Assembly (NCBI GenBank): GCA_029259595.1
Contig: JAJDEW010000012.1
Span: 1 to 44,197 of the forward strand
Direction: 5' to 3'
Length of the DNA stretch: 44,197 bases
DNA from: Planctomycetota bacterium
GTDB taxonomy: Bacteria; Planctomycetota; UBA1135; GCA-002686595
Shown: positions 39,582 through 44,197 of the stretch, piece by piece
Layout of the letters: every line of letters starts with the position of its first letter
How positions within the stretch are numbered: position 1 is the first letter of the stretch
Position numbers and translations under genes: made by a program
Notes under the pieces: generated by a model
Told to the model about the DNA's origin: nothing
Database searches by the model: none
The model's input: only the letters and a program-made list of their open reading frames with translations

Positions 39582-42260
39582 ATGAGAGCACAAACCTTCG
39601 AACGCAGGCTCGGACTCCTGTCCGTGATCGGCATCAGTTTGGGAGCCATGCTCGGAAGCGGGCTCTTCGTCCTGCCCGGGTTGGCCGTCGTTCAGACCGG
39701 CTCGTCCATGTGGCTGGCCTACCTCTTCGCGGGCGCCTGCGTCCTGCCCGCCGCGCTCTCGAAGGCCGAGCTTGCAACGGCGATGCCGGAAAGCGGCGGC
39801 ACCTACGTCTACGTCGACCGCACGCTGGGGCCGCTCGCGAGCACGATCGGTGGGCTGGGGCTGTGGCTGTCCTTGCTCCTGAAGTCGGCCTTCGCGCTGG
39901 TCGGCTTCGGCGCCTACCTGTCCGTCCTGTCCGACGTCCCCGTGATGCCGGTCGGGCTCGGCGTCCTGGGCGCGATCGCGGCCTTGAACCTGTTCGGTGT
40001 CGGCAAGGTGGCCAAGGCGCAGGTGCAGGTCGTGCTGCTCTCGTTACTGGGGCTCACGATCCTCTCCTCGATGGGCGTCTTCCACATCGATCGCGCCAAC
40101 TTCGAGGACAGCTTCGAGGGCGGCATCGGGGGCTTCCTGGCGACGGTCAGCCTGGTCTACATCTCCTATGCCGGCGTGACGAAGGTCGCGGCGATCGCGG
40201 AGGAGGTGAAGGACCCGGGCCGCAACCTTCCGCTCGGGATGCTGATCTCGCTCGTGTTCGCGTCCTTCCTGTATGCGGGGGTCACGTTCGTGCTCAGCGG
40301 GAACGTCCCGGTAGAGCAGCTGAAGGGCGACCTGCGTCCGATCTACACGCTGGCGGAGAAGCTCGGCGGAAGCGGGTTGGGGATCGCGGCCGCGCTGCTC
40401 GGAATCCTGACGATGGCCTCGATGGCGAACTCGGGCCTGCTCGCGGCCTCGCGCTTCCCGTTCGCGATGGGGCGCGACAACCTGCTGCCGTCGACCTTCG
40501 GGCGCGTCAGCAAGCGCTTTCGGACGCCGGTCGTCTCGATCCTGGTCACGGCCTCGTTGATGGCCTTCGCGATCGTGTTCCTCGACGTGAAGTCGATGGC
40601 GAAGCTCGCGAGCTCGCTCATGATCGTGGGCTTCATGGTCGCGAACATCGCGGTGATCATCCTCCGCGAGGCCAATACGAGCTGGTACAAGCCGGTCTAC
40701 CGCGCGCCGCTGTATCCCGCGATGCAGATCGGGGGGATCGTGATCGGCATCGTGCTCCTGGCGCTCCTGGGTTGGACCGGGTTGATCGCCCTCACGGGCA
40801 TCCTCGTGCCGGGCGGGGCGCTGTTCTACTTCTTCGGGCGCTCGCGCACGCACCGGCGCGGCGTGGTCGGCTTGCTCGGCCGGCGGCCGGAAGTGTTCTC
40901 GACCTCGCGCGAAGAGGGACAGGAGATGCAGGTCGAGGACGCGCCCGTCGTGGTCGCCCTCAAGGGCAGCGAGAGCTCGCCCGAGACGTTGGTCGACGTC
41001 GGCTGCGCCCTGGCCGGCGTTCGCGGCGTGGGGGCCGTGCTGTTGAGCGAGGTCCCCGAGCAGCTGAACCTGGAGGACGTCGACCGGGCGGAGACCGCGG
41101 ACGTCGCGTCCCTGCGACGACGCCTGAAGACGCTCGGTGCGAAGCACTCACAAGAGGTCTTCCTCGACGTGGTGCCCACGCGCGACATCGGACGTCGGAC
41201 CCATGCGCTCTCGAACAAGCCGGGGACCGAGTGGATCGTGATCGAGTGGCGCCCGCGCTCCAACCGCAGCCTGCTGCCGTTCGCGCCGATGGGTTGGCTG
41301 CTCGACCACCTGCGCTGCAACCTGGCGCTGTTCCGCGACGCGGGCATCCGCAGCTTCCAGGAGATGCTGGTGATCGTCGAGCCGGGGCCGCACGACGCTC
41401 TGGTCGTCACGACGGCCGATCACCTCGCGTCGACGTACGGAGCGACGCTGACGCTGCTGCGGTGTGTGCCGCTCGCGTCGGGCGCGATCGAACAACAGGC
41501 TGCCGCCGACTACGTCGACGAGCTCGCCGGCCTTTGCCATGGCGCCGTGGTGCGCAAGACCCTGGCGTACGTCGACGAGGTCGTCGAGGTCGCACGACTC
41601 TCCGCGTCGTACGACCTCCTGGTGATGGGGGCGCCCCCCGACATCCGGATGCGGGACTATCTGGTCGGGACGAAGATCGAGCGCTTGACGCGCGCGGCCG
41701 CGTGCTCCGTCCTGCGCTTGAAGGCGCCGCGCCAGAGCTCACACGACGTCGTCGCGCGCGCGGCGCCGCCTTCGGCCGGGACGGCGGACCCGACCCTGCT
41801 GGATGTTCTCGAAGAGCGCTGTCTCGTCCCGCGTGTCGTGGCCAAGACGAAGGAGGAGCTCTTCGAGATCTTCGCCGCGACCTTCGCCGAGGTCCTGGAC
41901 GGAGTCGACGCCGACACCGTCGAGGCTGCCCTGTGGGAGCGCGAGCGCACCCAGAACACGGCCATCGGCGACGGCATGGCGCTTCCGCATGCGACGGTGG
42001 CGAAGGCGGACGGCGCCTACCTCGGGATCTTCACGACGGCCAGCCCGGTGGACTACAAGGCGCCCGACGGCGCGCCGGTCGATGTCTTCTTCGTGACGTT
42101 GGGTCCGCCCAGCGAACGCAACACGCACCTGCGGATCCTCTCCGGCATCGCCCAGATGGTGATCGGCGGACCGGTCCTGGAGCGCCTGCGCGCGGCCCGC
42201 GTGGCGGGCGAGATGCGCGCCGTCGTCGAGGACGGTCAGGTCAAGAAAGAACGGGTCTGA
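39582..42260 (+). CDS. APC permease fused to two USP domains and a PTS EIIA domain
   Basis: The product has 892 residues. Residues about 1-430 form an APC-family transporter with about twelve helices: GISLGAMLGSGLFVLPG in helix 1, MPESGGTYVYVDRTLGPLAS in helix 3, and SYAGVTKVAAIAEEVKDPGR in helices 6-7. Residues about 450-590 and 592-715 are two tandem UspA-type domains; the second ends in DLLVMGAPPDIRMRDYLVGT, the nucleotide-binding region. Residues about 740-885 are a PTS EIIA (fructose/nitrogen type), with the phosphoacceptor His803 in GDGMALPHATV. Thus transport appears tied to nucleotide sensing and phospho-His signalling. No EI or HPr gene is in the window. The start follows a non-coding gap and has only a weak ribosome site. 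Confidence 0.9.
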   Translation: MRAQTFERRLGLLSVIGISLGAMLGSGLFVLPGLAVVQTGSSMWLAYLFAGACVLPAALSKAELATAMPESGGTYVYVDRTLGPLASTIGGLGLWLSLLLKSAFALVGFGAYLSVLSDVPVMPVGLGVLGAIAALNLFGVGKVAKAQVQVVLLSLLGLTILSSMGVFHIDRANFEDSFEGGIGGFLATVSLVYISYAGVTKVAAIAEEVKDPGRNLPLGMLISLVFASFLYAGVTFVLSGNVPVEQLKGDLRPIYTLAEKLGGSGLGIAAALLGILTMASMANSGLLAASRFPFAMGRDNLLPSTFGRVSKRFRTPVVSILVTASLMAFAIVFLDVKSMAKLASSLMIVGFMVANIAVIILREANTSWYKPVYRAPLYPAMQIGGIVIGIVLLALLGWTGLIALTGILVPGGALFYFFGRSRTHRRGVVGLLGRRPEVFSTSREEGQEMQVEDAPVVVALKGSESSPETLVDVGCALAGVRGVGAVLLSEVPEQLNLEDVDRAETADVASLRRRLKTLGAKHSQEVFLDVVPTRDIGRRTHALSNKPGTEWIVIEWRPRSNRSLLPFAPMGWLLDHLRCNLALFRDAGIRSFQEMLVIVEPGPHDALVVTTADHLASTYGATLTLLRCVPLASGAIEQQAAADYVDELAGLCHGAVVRKTLAYVDEVVEVARLSASYDLLVMGAPPDIRMRDYLVGTKIERLTRAAACSVLRLKAPRQSSHDVVARAAPPSAGTADPTLLDVLEERCLVPRVVAKTKEELFEIFAATFAEVLDGVDADTVEAALWERERTQNTAIGDGMALPHATVAKADGAYLGIFTTASPVDYKAPDGAPVDVFFVTLGPPSERNTHLRILSGIAQMVIGGPVLERLRAARVAGEMRAVVEDGQVKKERV

Positions 42261-42290
42261 CCCGCATCCACCCGGCGTCTTCTCCCACGC

Positions 42291-44197
42291 TCAGTCCATC
42301 CACTCCGCCGCCGCGCTGCGGCGTTCGGAAGCTTGCGCCTCTGGATCGAAGCCACGGGCATCGCCGTAGCGGCGCACCAGGGCCTCGATCGCGAGCTGAC
42401 GGGTGTGCAGCTCGTCCGAGAGCAGCAGGGCGGCGAGCGTGTGCCGGGCGGACTCGTCGCCCGTCGCGAGCCTGGCCCGCGCGACTTGGACCAGCAAGCC
42501 GTCCGGCGTCCCGGCCGAAGGCGGCACGGTGCCGTTCGCGATCAACGTACGCAGGCGCTGTTCGTAGCGCACGAGGGCCTTCGTCGAGGCTGGATCGCTG
42601 AGCCCTTCCAGGGCCCAGGCCGCCCAGGCGGAGACGACCAGGACCGGATCGCGCAGGGCCGCGACCAGCGCCGGCGCGCCACGGGGGTCGCCGATCCGAC
42701 CGAGCGCCTGGCAGAGCTGCGCGCGCTTCGAGCTGAAGCCGGGCGGATACTTCAGGCCCCGGACGAGCGCGGGGACGGCGTGCTTGCCCATCCCGACCAG
42801 CTCCTCCAGCATCGCCTGATCGTCGTCCGAACCGCTGGGGCCGAAGTCCGTGCCGCCGATCTTGGCGACGAGCTCGCGGGCGTGGGCCTGGGCGAACGGG
42901 TCGCGGTCGGGATCCGGCGGAATCAGGGCCTGCGCGCCGCCGTGCGCGGCCCAGTGTCCTTGCAGCTCGGCGATGGCCTCGAGCCGGACGGGACGCGGAG
43001 CCAGTGGATCGTAGCCGGCGTGCAGACCGGTCGCGGTGAACCAGAGCTCGAAGAAGCTCTCGCGCACCAGGTCGTCGCCGTGATCCAAGCCCTGGAGCAG
43101 GACCGCCATCCCGGCGGGAGAACCGAGCCGTGCCAGGGCGAAGGCGAGGTCGCGCCGGGTCTCGGGATAGAAGGCGAGGTCGAGCGCGGCGATCAGTTCG
43201 GGAACGGCGGCGTCGACACCGAACTCGGCCAGGGCGAGGGCTGCCTCGCGAACGACGTCGGGGTCGGAATCGTCCAGGAGTCCGCGCAAGCCTTCGGCTT
43301 GACCGCGCAACCCGAGTTCGCCGATGGCACGCGCGGCGCTGGCGCGATCGAGCGGCGCCGCGGCCGCGAGCGCCGGCACCAGAGCGCGCTCGACGTCGGG
43401 ACCGCGCCAGACCAGCCGCGAGACCAGGTCGCGCGCGTGCAAACGGACGTAGAGCTCGTCGTGGGCGAGCGCGGCGACGATCTCGCTCCGCGCAGCGTTG
43501 CCGATGTTCTCGAGCACGCCCATCGACTGGTTGTAGGTCTTGTTGTCCCAGGACCCGAGGGCGGCGATCAGCGCCGGCACCGCCGGCCGGCCGATTTCCG
43601 CGAGGCGCTTCTGCGCCGCCTTGTTCGCCTGCGGAACGGGGAACTGGAAGAGCTGGATCAGGGCCTCGATGTCAGCTGGCGTCGTCCCTTCGGGAATGTC
43701 GACCTCGACCGTGCCGATCGGCGGGCGCGCGTAGTCGACGAGGTTGGCCACGCTGGAGGCCTCGGCCGAGATGCCCTCGGGCGTCACGGCGTGTACCTCG
43801 GGCTCGCTCTCGATCGCCTCCGTGGAGGGTGCGATGTCGGCGAAGGGCAGCGTGCGCGACTCGAGCACCCGGGCGAGGTCGGGGTGGTAGTCGCCGATCG
43901 GGTAGTAGTGCTTGAAGAACAGCGTGGTCTCGACGGTCCCCGCGGCAACCGACAGCGGCACGCGGTGCTGGCGCGACTGCCCCGAGGGGATCTGCGTGTT
44001 CACCGGCAGCTCGAGCCCGTAGGGGCGTTTGTACGGGTCGCGGAAGACCTTGCGCGAGCGTCCGACCTCCTTGCCCTCGATGTCACGGACGACGACGAGC
44101 GACTCCACCGAGCGTTGCTTCAGCTCCGTGGGGAAGTTGTGCCCGGCGCCCTTGTTCTGGATCGTGATGGTGGCGACGTTGCCGTCGATCGTCGCCG
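42291..44197 (-). CDS. Partial gene: HEAT-repeat protein with a multiheme-cytochrome-type N-terminal region
   Basis: The 3' end is complete but the 5' end lies beyond the window, since the frame stays open to the last base. The first visible residues (ATIDGNVATITIQNKGAG, then GHNFPTELKQR) match the domain that follows heme motifs in multiheme c-type cytochromes, where NKGAGHNFPTG is common. No CxxCH motif is visible in the part seen. The C-terminal 400 residues are HEAT/PBS-lyase-like repeats, for example RLAEIGRPAVPALIAALGSW and ALARLGSPAGMAVLLQGLDH. An electron-transfer scaffold in the periplasm is a reasonable guess. It converges with the APC-USP-EIIA gene, 30 bases apart. Confidence 0.8.
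   Translation of the reverse strand, partial: ATIDGNVATITIQNKGAGHNFPTELKQRSVESLVVVRDIEGKEVGRSRKVFRDPYKRPYGLELPVNTQIPSGQSRQHRVPLSVAAGTVETTLFFKHYYPIGDYHPDLARVLESRTLPFADIAPSTEAIESEPEVHAVTPEGISAEASSVANLVDYARPPIGTVEVDIPEGTTPADIEALIQLFQFPVPQANKAAQKRLAEIGRPAVPALIAALGSWDNKTYNQSMGVLENIGNAARSEIVAALAHDELYVRLHARDLVSRLVWRGPDVERALVPALAAAAPLDRASAARAIGELGLRGQAEGLRGLLDDSDPDVVREAALALAEFGVDAAVPELIAALDLAFYPETRRDLAFALARLGSPAGMAVLLQGLDHGDDLVRESFFELWFTATGLHAGYDPLAPRPVRLEAIAELQGHWAAHGGAQALIPPDPDRDPFAQAHARELVAKIGGTDFGPSGSDDDQAMLEELVGMGKHAVPALVRGLKYPPGFSSKRAQLCQALGRIGDPRGAPALVAALRDPVLVVSAWAAWALEGLSDPASTKALVRYEQRLRTLIANGTVPPSAGTPDGLLVQVARARLATGDESARHTLAALLLSDELHTRQLAIEALVRRYGDARGFDPEAQASERRSAAAEWMD

Noticed and set aside
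39088..39585. Possible small gene in the gap before the APC-USP-EIIA gene
   Set aside because: It overlaps the sulfatase end, lacks a start signal and has low-complexity Arg/Pro composition with no family resemblance.

Overview
The window is GC-rich (roughly 70 percent by eye) chromosomal DNA. It probably comes from a Planctomycetota bacterium, or a close relative in that lineage. That placement is an inference from gene content: a PA14 cytochrome c next to a secreted dehydrogenase-like propeller, PQQ-type propellers, a CxPSR sulfatase, a tricorn protease, HEAT and TPR secreted proteins, and DUF819, DUF3500 and DUF3667 proteins. No phage, plasmid, tRNA, rRNA, IS transposase or CRISPR array was seen. 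Coding is dense on both strands, and many genes carry Sec, lipoprotein or Tat export signals.

Layout. 1-777: non-coding, dominated by a large imperfect inverted repeat (arms 5-246 and 343-593). 778-6199: overlapping + strand operon of pentaheme PA14 cytochrome c, secreted propeller and DUF819 membrane protein. 6304-10698: a secreted protein with a C-terminal sorting-like tail, a 1051-residue propeller protein, and a small four-CxxC protein. 10856-13320: leader ORF and an eight-TM double-PAS HisKA_2 kinase. 13343-14443 (-): ferrochelatase. 14558-15025 (+): a lipoprotein whose frame is interrupted by one TGA exactly at the first active-site position of a CPFC-like redox motif, so a candidate selenoprotein. 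15029-16999 (-): exported RidA protein and a PQQ-like propeller with an EF-hand pair. 17168-21951 (+): propeller fused to a serine-less esterase domain, SGNH protein, DUF3667 protein. 21965-23401 (-): BatD-like protein. 23507-29299 (+): thioredoxin-fold/TPR protein and tricorn protease. 29305-29401: a 32-bp inverted repeat. 29401-29799 (-): small membrane protein. 30073-33271 (+): small anchored protein, APC permease and S41 lipoprotein. 33291-36451 (-): SRPBCC protein, DUF3500/5'-nucleotidase-like fusion, and a sigma/anti-sigma pair. 36555-42260 (+): sulfatase and an APC-USP-USP-EIIA fusion. 42291-44197 (-): C-terminal part of a HEAT-repeat, probably multiheme, protein that runs off the window.

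Common themes are periplasmic electron transfer and redox, extracellular polymer or ester turnover, proteolysis and amino-acid uptake. Several genes have a TANNNT box ending 6-8 bases before the start codon, which suggests leaderless or nearly leaderless mRNAs. The most notable single item is the candidate selenoprotein at 14558-15025.
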